NCBI GenBank assembly: GCA_009760855.2
Contig: WPIO01000129.1
Location: 126,001 to 186,000 of the forward strand
Length of the DNA: 60,000 nucleotides
Reading direction: 5' to 3'
Origin: Cristatella mucedo
Lineage: Eukaryota; Bryozoa; Phylactolaemata; Cristatellidae
Shown here piece by piece: positions 23,958 to 36,356 of this stretch; the first letter of the stretch is position 1, and each line of letters opens with the position of its first letter. The position numbers and the translations under genes were made by a program. The notes beneath the pieces were generated by a model. That model was not told the origin of the DNA, did not search any database, and worked only from the letters and a program-made list of their open reading frames with translations.

Positions 23958-24761
23958 AGTATTTATATATTTATATATTTATGTATTTATATATTTATCT
24001 ATTTATATATGTATATATGTATATATGTATATATGTATATATGTATATATTTATCTATTTATATATTTATATTTTTATATTTTTATATATTTATATATGT
24101 ATATATTTATCTATTTATATATTTATCTATTTGTATATTTATATATTTATATATTTGTATATTTATATATTTGTATATTTATATATTTATATATTTATAT
24201 ATTTATATATTTATATATTTATATATTTATATATTTTATATTTATATATTTATATATTTATATATTTATATATTTATATATTTATATATTTATATATTTA
24301 TATATTTATATATTTATATATTTATATATTTATATATTTATATATTTATATATTTATATATTTATATATTTATATATTTATATATTTATATATTTATATA
24401 TTTATATATTTATATATTTATATATTTATATATTTATATATTTATATATTTATATATTTATATATTTATATATTTATATATTTATATATTTATATATTTA
24501 TATATATATTATACATTTATATATTTATATATTATATATTTATATATTATATATATATATATATATTATATATATATATATATATTTATTTATATTTATA
24601 TATTTATATATTTATATATTTATATATTTATATATTTATATATTTATATATTTATATATTTATATATTATTATATATATATTTATATATTTATATATTTT
24701 ATATTTATATATTTATATATGTATATATTTATATATTATATATATTATATATTTATATATT

Positions 24762-24797
<36 letters not shown>

Positions 24798-24945
24798 TAT
24801 TTATATATTTATATATTTATATATATATATATTTATATATTTATATATTTATATATTTATATATTTATATATTTATATATTTATATATTTATATATTTAT
24901 ATATTTATATATTTATATATTTATATATTTATATATTTATATATG
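23958..24945. repeat. About 1 kb of (TTTATATA)n octanucleotide repeat
   Basis: Nearly pure TTTATATA units with occasional TGTATATA and TCTATTTA variants, mainly at the left edge, and longer TA runs near 24.54-24.80 kb. The 318-338-residue Ile/Tyr/Leu/Phe frames in all three plus frames are artefacts: the 8-bp period reads as the same 8-residue cycle in every frame. Confidence 0.95.
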
Positions 24946-26164
24946 CATTATTCAAGTGAAGATATAAAGAGAATAAGATAGAAGATAAAAAGGCCCTGGA
25001 AGCAGGATTGACCATGCGGGGCTTAGAATGAATGGGCGACCAAGTCTTAACTGTCTTTCTCGCAGCACCTCATAGGCCAGCTCGGACCTTCAATTGGTGT
25101 CAACCGACCAGGGGATGATGGCTCAATCGCTCGAGCTAAATGTTATTGTATCTAATCTGCATGATTTTTCTAGGTTAATGAAAAGCCGTGCTTGGGGCCC
25201 AGCCTGTTCAGGGCTGGGTCAGCCGTTGCATGGCAAAAATGATTCGTGACTCACAGCCACTTTCAGACTGCAGGTCTCTCGTTCCGGGCCTGGAAGTTCG
25301 TTTACCATGCCTGCCTGTACGTGCAGCCGGAGGACGCTGCTAGGAGCCAGTCATAACTCAGAACGGCCACCAGCTGCTGGCTTGGCCGCACTGTGGCTGA
25401 GACGTTGTGCTATATTCCAAGCCACTGCCAGCCGATTTTGCAAACAATAGCTGCTCTCCACAATCTCGCTCTCGGTCGCCTAATCGGGCCTCCTCCGGCC
25501 ATCACATGTCCCTGCCTCTAGGCAAGTCGAGCCTACCTGCTAGCTGGAGGTCTGGTTCTCGATTGGGACCTTATCATCAACAGCAGCACCGATGCTGTCA
25601 CTGCCAATGAAAAGGTGCAAATTGGAGGCTGCAAAAACTCCCTGGTTGTGGCAGTCCCGAAAAAATTCGGCAAGAATTGCTGTTACAGAGTGGTCTTGGC
25701 TGTCGTCTGGCTACCAGGTGGCAGTGGTGAAGCCCTTTTCTATCGGCTAGCTCCTTGGGTAGCTGGTGGCTTGATGATCAAGCTTGCCTCTATTACTACG
25801 GGATTATTGCATCAGAACCAGCACCTATGTGGGGCTGTGCCAAAATAATGCCATTTCAGGGTTAGAAAAAGTGCAGTTCCAGTTCCTGAACCGGGCCTTG
25901 CAAACTTTGTAGACCCGGCAGAGCATGGCTCCTTCTGCTACGGTACCACAATTTGTTCTGATATTTTATTATATATGACGTCTATATATTGGCTATGTAT
26001 TTATATCGCCTGCCAATTGATATATCAGGCTTGATTTGTTTATTAATTTATTTGTTTATGTGTTTATTTATTTATATACACTGTTGCCAGATATATCCCT
26101 TGGCTAGATATATAGCCAATAATAATTATTATTATAAATATATATATATATTTGAAAATGTTAC
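24946..26164. other. Unrecognised, GC-richer stretch
   Basis: Sequence at 25.0-25.9 kb is GC-richer than its flanks. Frames at 25407-25610 and 25615-25848 show no motif I can name. A segment near 25.1 kb (tcaaccgacca ... gagctaaat) loosely resembles the dispersed repeat at 19.8 kb. Confidence 0.4.
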
Positions 26165-26177
26165 AATAAAGTACCTC

Positions 26178-27005
26178 GTATAATAAATTTGTCAAAGTGC
26201 TGTCATAAAACTCATTTTTTTTCTAGACACTTTACATTCATGTGTTAAGGATGCATAATCAAATGGTTAGCAGTAGCAAGCTCGATTAACTGCAAGCATA
26301 ACCTTGTTAGAGGTGACATGATGAGCCGTGACAGCACACTAGGTAAGGCGGTTGCTTTCATGACCTCGATCCTGAGGTAGTGGGTTTGATGTCTGAGGTG
26401 GGCAATTCTTTATCGCCACTGCAACTGGCGGTGATAGCCTTAAAGGCTCTTCTGTCGCTATCCAAATAGGCTGTTTAACCAGCTAGGACATAGGACATGC
26501 GCAAAGTTAGCATGTGAATTATTTGGTGACAGAACACAGTGTCACCACCGATTTATTCACAACGGACGATTAACGTAGACCAGCTAAATGCTGCAACAAA
26601 ATAGCAACACCTATACTCCCTTTTTATGTGAGGTCAAGCCACGAAATGTCTGAATGCGAGTCAGAAGTGAGTTCCATGCTTTGGGAGCATATCAACTACA
26701 GACAGGTCGCTAGGTGATTGGAGGCTCTTAGAAGGTATGGGTACACGATTAGATTACGAAAAGCTGATGGGACGATGCTTAGCCAGGTGGGGAGTACATC
26801 TGACAAATGGCCTGGAGAAAAAGAATGGAGTAACCAAAAATTGAGTGCCAAAACCTAGAAGTCGATAGGTTGCTTCACTGGGAGCCAGTATGTGTCAGCA
26901 CGAAGTGGTGAGTTGCTGCAACTGGGAAACTTACCACAGACTAGCCTAGCAGGGGATTCTGCATAAGCTGTAAGCCCCAGCTTGCACAGGGAGGCAGACC
27001 AGGTA
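26178..27005 (-). mobile_element. Old antisense L2-type LINE 3' half interrupted by a SINE
   Basis: A degraded hairpin and 3' UTR (ctagacactttacattcatg, ataaccttgttagaggtgac) are followed by a SINE at 26320-26500. L2 then resumes (gctaaatgctgcaac, gagttccatgctttgggagc, cgatgcttagccaggtgggg) to about 27005, where a CA tract begins. Confidence 0.8.
26320..26500 (+). mobile_element. tRNA-derived SINE, second copy
   Basis: tRNA-like head GCACACTAGGTAAGGCGGTT (box A-like) with box B-like GTGGGTTTGATGTC, then body AGGCTCTTCTGTCGCTATCC. It aligns along its length with the minus-strand copy at 4600-4775 and, like it, lies in an L2 copy. Confidence 0.75.
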
Positions 27006-27028
27006 AACATATCAAGACTGGATAACTG

Positions 27029-28540
<1,512 letters not shown>

Positions 28541-28544
28541 ATCA

Positions 28545-28740
28545 AGTAATCCACAGCTGGTATTTTAAATTCGACAACCACATGTATCGGCTAGATGGAG
28601 CCAATAAGAGTTTGAGCTCAAGTAGCCTGGTCTGATTGATTGATTCCTGCTGCAAAGTGTTGTAGGCGAATAACACGATCGCTACATTATAACCGGTGCA
28701 AACGCTTGTTGGGCAAGCTACTTCCATTCTGAAGGTATCT
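28545..28740 (-). repeat. Dispersed LTR-like repeat, copy 2
   Basis: The reverse complement contains GGAAGTAGCTTGCCCAAC, TTGCACCGGTTATAAT, TCAATCAATCAGACCAGGCT and GAGCTCAAACTCTTATTGGC, in the same order as the copy at 19400-19865 but with the middle deleted. Confidence 0.55.
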
Positions 28741-28989
28741 TAATTTGTTTGCATTGTAATCCAGTTGTCGAGTAGTTTAACATAACTGTGCTCCAACTTA
28801 GACGGATCATTTTCGTTGCTCTACCCAGTTGTCCGTCATTTAAACACCAAGACTATGCTGCTTTGTAATAGAATAACATACGATTGATTATGTAGGTGCA
28901 GAAATGTTTTGAAAATTAACAATACACAGAAGACCGAATAAATAAGACATACTAAACTTTCTAGTTGATCCGAAGACTTGACTCATGGT

Positions 28990-29910
28990 ATATGTTGAAC
29001 AGAAAAGCTGGAAGCTAACGATAACAGAAGTAAAGGAGGCGTTAGAGGGGGCGTTCTTTCCAGAGGAGGGCCGTGGTGAGTACCTTCTCGACTTTGCGTG
29101 ATTCCTCGACTGGTCCTGCAGGACAGGGAGTAGGTGCGGAACTTTATGTATGACTTGAAGTGCCAGCTCAGGCGAGCGATGCCAGACTTAAGCGGTGCAA
29201 AACAGTCGCTCCTGTACCATCATTTTTTGAATGGAGTGCCGGGCAGTGTGGCCTGCACCGATAAGGCTTTGCATGACTTAAAAACGCCAGCGGCCGCTCT
29301 AAAGAGAGCCCTGGTTCTAATGGCTATGCAGCGAGGGCGTATATACTCTACTTTAGAGTCTCTCGAGCCAGCTGGAGCTATGCCTGCGAATGTCGTTAAC
29401 GAGCTTACTGCCCGCTTGGCCACCTTGGAGGCTGAGCTCTAGTGCATGTGATTCAGAGCACCAGGCATATCGGGGGAGCTCGAACGAGAGTCTGCAGTGG
29501 TGCTAGTTGGGCTCAGGGAGCCAAGGGGAGCCCTGGCAGACGTCGAACTTCGGCTGCCCTCAGAAAGTGCGATGCTTGGAGTGCTCGGGCTTCGGCCATG
29601 TAGTGCGAAACTGTGCTAACCGCAGAGCCACACTGGCTACCAGGCGGCTTCAGGGAAAGGCTCCTTTGCTGGCTGGGGGCAGTGGGCCAGGCTAGAAAGC
29701 CAGCTGTGGGGTGCCGTAAAGCTTCATGGGCGGCAAGTACGTTCGTCGTGTGTGACTGTCGTCGTCGGTGACAAAACTGTATTAGAATTGATTGACGGGA
29801 TTTATGCCCGTCTCTAATAGAGGAAGAGGCTGCCAGTCGCTGTACACACGCACCTTACCGTCCAACCTGCACGATCTTAAAGACGGCAGCCGATCAGCCT
29901 ATTTGGGCTG
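28990..29910 (+). pseudogene. Gypsy-type LTR retrotransposon remnant: gag with CCHC knuckle and protease start
   Basis: A gag-like region is spread over two frames (EVKEALEGAFFPEEG near 29.03 kb; then DLKCQLRRAMPDL and LLYHHFLNGVP at 29146-29245). A perfect CX2CX4HX4C zinc knuckle follows at 29573-29614 (CLECSGFGHVVRNC). After it comes a protease-like stretch in shifting frames (VLELIDG, SLIEEEA, TAADQPIWAVGK), where the DTG triad is no longer complete. No RT, RNase H, integrase or LTRs are attached; the right side is cut by an L2 fragment. At least two frameshifts. Confidence 0.65.
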
Positions 29911-29944
29911 TCGGAAAGTTCAACCTACGGTTTTCATAGTGGAC

Positions 29945-30465
29945 ACATTGACGGTTAATAGTCGACATCAGCCTCTTTGGATTGTGCATCCAAGACATCT
30001 TTTTTTGAAGCTAGACTTGGCTTTTGACCGGATTTATTGGTAAAACATACAGTAATCATGGTATGCCTCTCAGTGAACAGACAGCCTTGATCTTGTTTTG
30101 ACATTTTAAAGCGAATGCCAAGTAGACCTCTTTAGTATAATGTCTTAGGTCAACCAATGGGCGTCTGGGCGAGGGAACACAGTGAGTGTAGCCAGATTTT
30201 CAAACTCGTCGAGCATGTCAGCTAATGTTGTGTGGTAGCAATCTACCAATGATGACACATCGGAAGTGGATCCAGAAGTTGAGGTGCCTTCAATATTGTC
30301 TTACGGACACCAACGATATCAATGGTCTTGAGGTTAAGCAATTGACGTGTGTTTTTTCATTAACAGTAGGAGGGCACAGATAGTAGACTGAAAGAGATCA
30401 ATATGTGGTGAGATAAGCATAATTCGAAGATAAGGATGATGATGAAAAGGTTAAGGCTTCCCAGA
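29945..30465 (-). mobile_element. Antisense L2-type LINE, endonuclease/linker region
   Basis: It parallels the 23.36-23.86 kb copy: gtcgacatcagcctctttgg, accaatgggcgtctgggcga, caaactcgtcgagcatgtca, gcaatctaccaatgatgaca. It has neither RT nor 3' tail, so it is an internal fragment cut at both ends. Confidence 0.85.
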
Positions 30466-31475
30466 GGTAAAAGCCACGCCCCCTTTTCTCCCAGCAGCAT
30501 TGTGTAATGCCCGACACGAATATCCCCACTGGTGGCAAATTTGCCCTCAAAAGTGCTACCATAAACTGTACCCAGGTCTAATTTGAAAGTTTCTCTGGCA
30601 AACGTGGATTGAGAGAAAGGCTTGAGCTTTTTATGGATTCACAAGGGTAAGCCAACAACCACACGAGATTTTTTTTAAATCTGTGCAAATCTTGTATGTA
30701 CTGTGGAACATCGGTGAGCTAAATCAGCCATAAGATGACGGGTTATTACTATTTGCTGTTCCTGAACTGCTATGGCTAGGAACTCCTAATACGGTAATTG
30801 AACGCTGATTTCGTATAAAAGCCGAAGACACGAGATTGGCTGTTCAGCTGAGATTCCAGACTCGGTATTGTCATTTAAGCTAATTAAGGATACAGGCCGT
30901 GAAGACATCAGTGTATACAATGTCACTGTTGAACGCCTGTAACTTTCAGCTGCTTTCAGATAAACTTGTCTTAGTTATGGATACGAACTTGTTACATTAA
31001 GGTATGAGCTCTCTGCCATTTCAGTACTACTGTGGCATACCTTCGTGCATTAGTTCAATCCAGTCAAGTACCTAGCCCTGCTACAGGATTGACGTGCCAC
31101 CAGTATTCGTAGCACTTCTGCTGAAACTAGCACAATTACTAGCCCTGTTATGGGGTCTTTTGCGGCCAGGGCGTGAAAACTGCTCAAACGCATTTGTAAG
31201 AACTGCATTGTAAATCCATCAGGATTTATAGTTCAAAAACGTGCAACGAATATACCACACCAGACTTAGGTCATCTTCATGACGGCGATATAGCTAACAC
31301 TAAACAGCCTGCTACCACCTCGTAAGGTACTTTCTGATGCCACTTTCACAAAGATAAAGTCAAACCTTCTCCGGGTTATGCAATTCCACGTCCCACCGAT
31401 CGTCGAACACCTTCAAAATCTCATTTTAGTACCCACTAGAAAGGCCCGACAAGGCCCAAGGATGTTTGACTTGGC
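30466..31475. other. No recognised gene; one promoter-like stretch
   Basis: A TATAAA (cgtataaaagccgaag) near 30.82 kb could belong to a lost LTR. The rest shows no motif. Confidence 0.3.
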
Positions 31476-31476
31476 T

Positions 31477-31479
<3 letters not shown>

Positions 31480-31523
<44 letters not shown>

Positions 31524-31540
31524 GTGTATATATATGTGGC
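31480..31540. repeat. (TA)n with TATG tail
   Basis: Pure TA repeat followed by short TGTATG repeats. Confidence 0.9.
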
Positions 31541-33370
31541 ATTTGCCTGACCAAAAAGTCATTAAATCATTTGGCTGTCTCTGGGATAGCATGCTGGCAC
31601 TTCAAAGGATGCTGCCTCTGCAGCACCTTCTGCTGCAGAGTAGGACTCCTGTCGTCCTTAAAGGCTCACTCCAAACCTATGCTTTTGCCTCAGGTAGCCC
31701 TCGTGACGTAATATGCAGTTCCCTTAATGTTAAAGCTAGGTCCAGATCAAATCACCCACTCATTGCGGCAAATTAAATCATAAAGGTAGCATTTATTGGC
31801 TGCAAATACACTGGATAGTCATAGGAACGGTCCAAGGCTTAGCCATAACTACAGAGCTAGGTTACACTTCGAGATCTAGACACATTACAACAAACGAAGG
31901 CAGCCGCCCACACAAAATGACTGTAGCGATTCTAATATGTTAGCAAAGAATTATCTTGGACTGCTAATTACTTCTACCATGACTGGAAACTTGCCTAATC
32001 GGTAAATACCACGTTGTTGATTCCGTGCATAGCCTTAGTACCTTGATGAGAACCTAAAGCTTTAAGAGATTTACGAATGCATTCACTGCTATTTTGAGAA
32101 GTGTATGGCATCATCGTTAACATTGCTTCATATTTCTATATGAATAGTAATGGCAAAACCGCAAGCTTCACACCATTTCTTTCATGCACTGTGAGGCTTG
32201 TACACTTTTTCTCCATCAGGATATCTTGTCTGAAGTCCGAAATTATTTTCGAGGCGATTTCTATCACGCTTGCCTCGGCTACACCACTGAGTCAAAGCGA
32301 ATCAGTGGGCATTTAATTACACATATCCGTATAGCACGATTTCTTTGGCCTCAATATGGTAATAAAAAAATTAAGCTAGGCCGTGTGTTTAAATATATTT
32401 AGAGAACTTTTCTAGGGTGTGCTCAATTAAGTCATTCCATCCAAATAAATGGTTCATACAACATCCCTATTTTTTTGTATTCAACCACTCAACGAGGCAA
32501 AGCCACCAGTCCGTACGAAGATACCTGTACGTTTTCTAAACTTGAAGTAAAGGCTACTGCCCATTCGTCTCAAGCCCCGGATATTGGAACTATAGTAGTC
32601 ACCCTATGCAATGCGTCTCGATGCATACATATTCAGTTTATGCAGGTTAGGTATAGGTCACACCTCTAGTTTTAATTGAATTGTAAAAACTTGTGTTAAT
32701 TATGCTGTAGTCATCGTCTGCCAGAAAGCGTCGTGCTACCTTCAACGAACATGCTACACAATTTGGTCAGCTTCAAATTCTGCCAGTTAGTCTCCATAGA
32801 CATGATTAAGATATGTGATTTTAGAGCGGTAACATTGGAAACATTTTTTTAAATTAAATATTATATAGTGCCCGTCCTGCTTAAAATTAGCTTTAAAGTT
32901 GTAATTAGAAAAAGTGCAGCCCAAAACCCTGGTTTAGGCTAAATTAGAGACAAAAGCTTATCAAGGGTGGCATTTCTGACAGCAGTAAGTTGATGTAAAA
33001 GATTTAACCTACCTGTTCATGACCTGGAGAATGTGAAAACTTATGCACTAGGGGTCTCAATAGTAAACGTTACTGCTGACAACGCCGGTTCAGGATACCA
33101 CTGGCTCCCTCAAAAAACTTTGATACACAGAACCACAAAACACGAGTGTATTTCCTTACCCATAATTGCCCTTGCCTCCTCATTGCTGAGAGGAACACCC
33201 AATGAGACATATTTCCTAATCAGGATCGCTACCTTCTCTTGCCCACAACCAGGTCAGAATCAGAAGCAGCCTTCATCGCTGACACATAATAACATATATA
33301 CTAATATATGATTCTCTAACCATGAATTCAAGACTACTTGACTAGTTTCCTTGTCCAAAATTCTCAAAAC
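31541..33370. other. No recognisable feature
   Basis: Short frames on the + strand (32101-32402, 33033-33311) carry no motif and no LINE homology. Confidence 0.4.
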
Positions 33371-33374
33371 ATAG

Positions 33375-33390
33375 GCACACACAAATATGC

Positions 33391-33470
<80 letters not shown>
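33375..33470. repeat. (CA)n microsatellite
   Basis: Near-pure CA with single CG and CATA interruptions. Confidence 0.95.
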
Positions 33471-33889
33471 CAAAAAACTGTAAACAGAGAAAGCGAGTTG
33501 CAGGAACTGTAAGGGCGATTTCCATTGAGTCTGCTTAACTCTTTTTTGGTCGCTGCCTTCTGCTTGTTCATGGCAATTGATAAGGAATGTGAGTTCCGGC
33601 ACAAAACTCAGTTATTAGCACTATTGAGGTACGTGCCGTTCGGTTGCTGGCCACGAGCGAGCGACGCCTTCTTTGAAAATGGATTAACGAGAAGTGAAAA
33701 GCGCATAGCAAGATCTCTGAGGTTTCGGCTTCATGCCGTTGACCAGTACAGTAAAGAACGTCCGCCAGCAATAGTCAACCAATGAGCACCCACATTAATC
33801 TCAAACTCGTTAAAATTGTTTAATGACAAATTATCTGACCAATTAGGAGAAGATTGAGAATTAGGCCGCATTTGGTCAATCGTTCCTTC

Positions 33890-34110
33890 GAAATATATAC
33901 TTGGCTATGTGCCACCACCCATGTTATTCTGCCTAACAACCACAAGGTCATTATGACTTTGTGGAGTTACAGACGGAGATACATGAAATTGCATTACCAT
34001 CCATTCGAGCTTTTTTCCTTTGCTGGAAACGTAAATAACTTGAAAAGAGATTTAATTTTCTGAGGGCGATATAACGTTATTACATTACATTATTTCGTTT
34101 GCATACAACT
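33890..34110 (+). mobile_element. Degraded L2-type LINE 3' end
   Basis: A weak 3' UTR match ends with aaaagagatttaattttctgagggcgatat, given here in pieces, and an ATTACATTACATTATT tail. Confidence 0.6.
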
Positions 34111-34164
34111 ATAACATGTATTTTTTATTATTGTGACAATCAAAAAATGCAGTGCTTTACGCCA

Positions 34165-35690
34165 ATTAATAATAATAGTGCACTTAACAATGTACCCTCA
34201 GAGAACTCAATCTCTTTGTAGGCACATTACATTTTCTGCAAAGGGAAACGCCCTCGAATGGTGAATAAGATCATGCTTAATAAACATCATGAAGAACATG
34301 GTTAGCAGTGACATGCAAGTGTGGCTGGTGGATGGATGCACAGTTATAGCACACTTAAGCACATGAAGGTCGAATCACAGAGACCGACTAAATGCAGTCG
34401 TAAAGAAGTTTTTTTAAGTTCTGTTTAATTGTGGTCAAGTTATGGGATGTTCCGATACAAGTCAGCAGTGATTTCCAGGCTTTGGGACCATGTGGACTAA
34501 ATGCAAGGTCTCCACAGGCTTCGAGGTTTGCACGTGATACTGGTAAACTGTTAGATTCCGAAAAGCTGGTGGTACGATGCTTGGCCTAGTTAACGAGTAG
34601 ATCTGAGAGATAGGCTAGAGCCAAAGAATAAAGTTACCTAAAAGTCAGCGACAAAAACTTTAAATCGATCTGTTGCTTGACTCTTAGCCAGTGCAGGTCG
34701 GTGAGTAGTGGTGCAATGTGGCAAATGTGATGCTCAGGTCAGACGAGCCTAGCTGTGGAGTTTTGCACCAGCGACTATAGCATGGTTGCATATGCCTGTA
34801 GGCCAGCCAGCTGTAAGTTACAGAAGGCAAGACAGGATGTCTCAAATGCCTGGACGAACTTAGACATGGTATTTTTATGTAAACAAGCCCACACTTTAGC
34901 AATGTTATATATCTGAAAGTCAGAAGACTTGATTGTGGAGCTGATGTGGTCGTCTAACGAGAGGTCATTTTCAAAAATAACACCTTGATTTTGAACTTGT
35001 TCAACCGGAGATATGCTGGTAGAGCCAATTTTGAGCATTAGCATTTCTAATTTCTGACTCGCACTGATTTTGCCCATAACTAGTAAGTTAGTTTTATTTT
35101 CGTTTAGTTTAAGAACATTTGTTGCCATCCATGTGTAGATGTCATCAATACATGCAGCAAATGAGTTGAGAGAATTGGAAGTGCTCGGAGGGTGGGGGAT
35201 CAAAGCAAAGTTACAATTGAGTGTAATCTGCATAAAAGTAAAAGCCTAGATTATGATTGGCAGTCACATCAGCAAGAGTGAGAATATAAACCGTGAAAAG
35301 AACCTGACCGAGCACAGTGCCCTGGGATACACCATGTTTCAGAGGTACCTCGGATGCTCTTTGTCTGCTCATATCAATACTCTAGAGTCTCTCACAAAAA
35401 AGACCTTAGTTATTGCAGAGCAGTCCCAGTGATCCCTAGGCTGGATAAGAGGCACTCAAGAGGTACTTGGTGATCAATAGTATCTAAAGCGGCCGAAATA
35501 TCGAGCGAATTAAGCAGATATACTCTACCCATGTCCCCATTCCGAAAGCAGTCGTTGCATACTCTGAGAAATTCTGATTATGTGGAGTGGTTAGCTCTAA
35601 AGCCAGACTGGAACTTACTAGCAAGGTTTAAAATTTCAAAATATAAGTTCAGCTGGTCAAGTACATGGTTCGTATAGCATAGGCTAGAAA
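34165..35690 (-). mobile_element. Antisense L2-type LINE, RT C-terminus and 3' end
   Basis: Tail plus hairpin at 34165-34240 (taataatagtgcac, cctcagagaactcaatctct), 3' UTR, then the RT C-terminal half to about 35690. The minus-strand frame at 35233-34775 (152 residues) holds CIDDIYTWMATNVLKLNENK, NLLVMG and DDHISSTIK, the same order as in the 56.3-kb copy. It contains several stops and frameshifts. Confidence 0.85.
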
Positions 35691-35819
35691 ACCTTCGAGC
35701 TGTGGCTTGCAAGCTTATCTGGGAATAATAAAATGCATTTTCCTAACCATTGGTTACTCCCAGCAACGGCCACGATTTGCTCTTGTCATGGCTGCAAGCA
35801 TACGGAAAAAAATAACAGT

Positions 35820-35935
35820 TATAATAATAATGATAGTAATAATAAAGCCTGTTCTAAACCGTCCTCAGAGAACTCAATATCTTTCTAGGTGCTTTACATT
35901 TGCTGCCAAGGGAAAGGGAATTGAATGGTGAGTAA
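35820..35935 (-). mobile_element. L2-type LINE 3' end, left part, split by the hAT element
   Basis: An A/T-rich taa-repeat tail at 35820 is followed by the antisense L2 3' hairpin region (cctcagagaactcaatatctttctaggtgc in pieces) up to the hAT target site. It continues after the hAT at 39146. Confidence 0.85.
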
Positions 35936-35949
35936 TAGGGCTGTACCGG
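35928..35949. repeat. hAT left end: 8-bp target duplication plus terminal inverted repeat
   Basis: GTGAGTAA (35928-35935) is followed by TAGGGCTGTACCGG (35936-35949). The same 8 bp follow the right end, and the 14 bp recur there as an exact reverse complement. Confidence 0.95.
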
Positions 35950-36356
35950 ATTTGATTTGTTCAAATTCGGCCGGAGCCGGATTTGCCGGATTTTTGATGA
36001 CAAATACGGCCGGAGCCGGAGTTGTTCATCGGACAAATTTTTACCATTTGTACTACCAAGTTTTTACTTGAGGATATATACTACAATAAATATTTAATTA
36101 AAAAAATATTATTAATAATAAGTAGCATCATTGTCTTTTGCCGTTTGTTTATTTTTGTGTAATAGGTGTTGCTGTGGGAGACCTCAGTGATAATCGTATA
36201 GCAGTGACATTTTATTAAAAAATTGAGTAAACATTTTTTACATCATAATATTGGTAATAACACAAAAAAATGAAAAGAGACTAAAGTTCAAAATTCAAAA
36301 ATACAAAAATAAGTACTGTAATTTTTATATATTTTTCATACATTTGTTTCTTAAAT

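Noticed and set aside
23943-24981. Three overlapping frames of 318-338 residues rich in Tyr/Ile/Phe/Leu
   Set aside because: They are the three frames of the 8-bp TTTATATA array and give the same 8-residue cycle; not protein coding.
25615-25848. 77-residue frame with a hydrophobic Gly-rich middle
   Set aside because: No recognisable family, no upstream/downstream exons, and codon pattern typical of chance in a GC-richer block.
30800-30850. TATA box-like CGTATAAAAGCC as a promoter
   Set aside because: No downstream gene or repeat copy supports it; kept only as a note on that interval.
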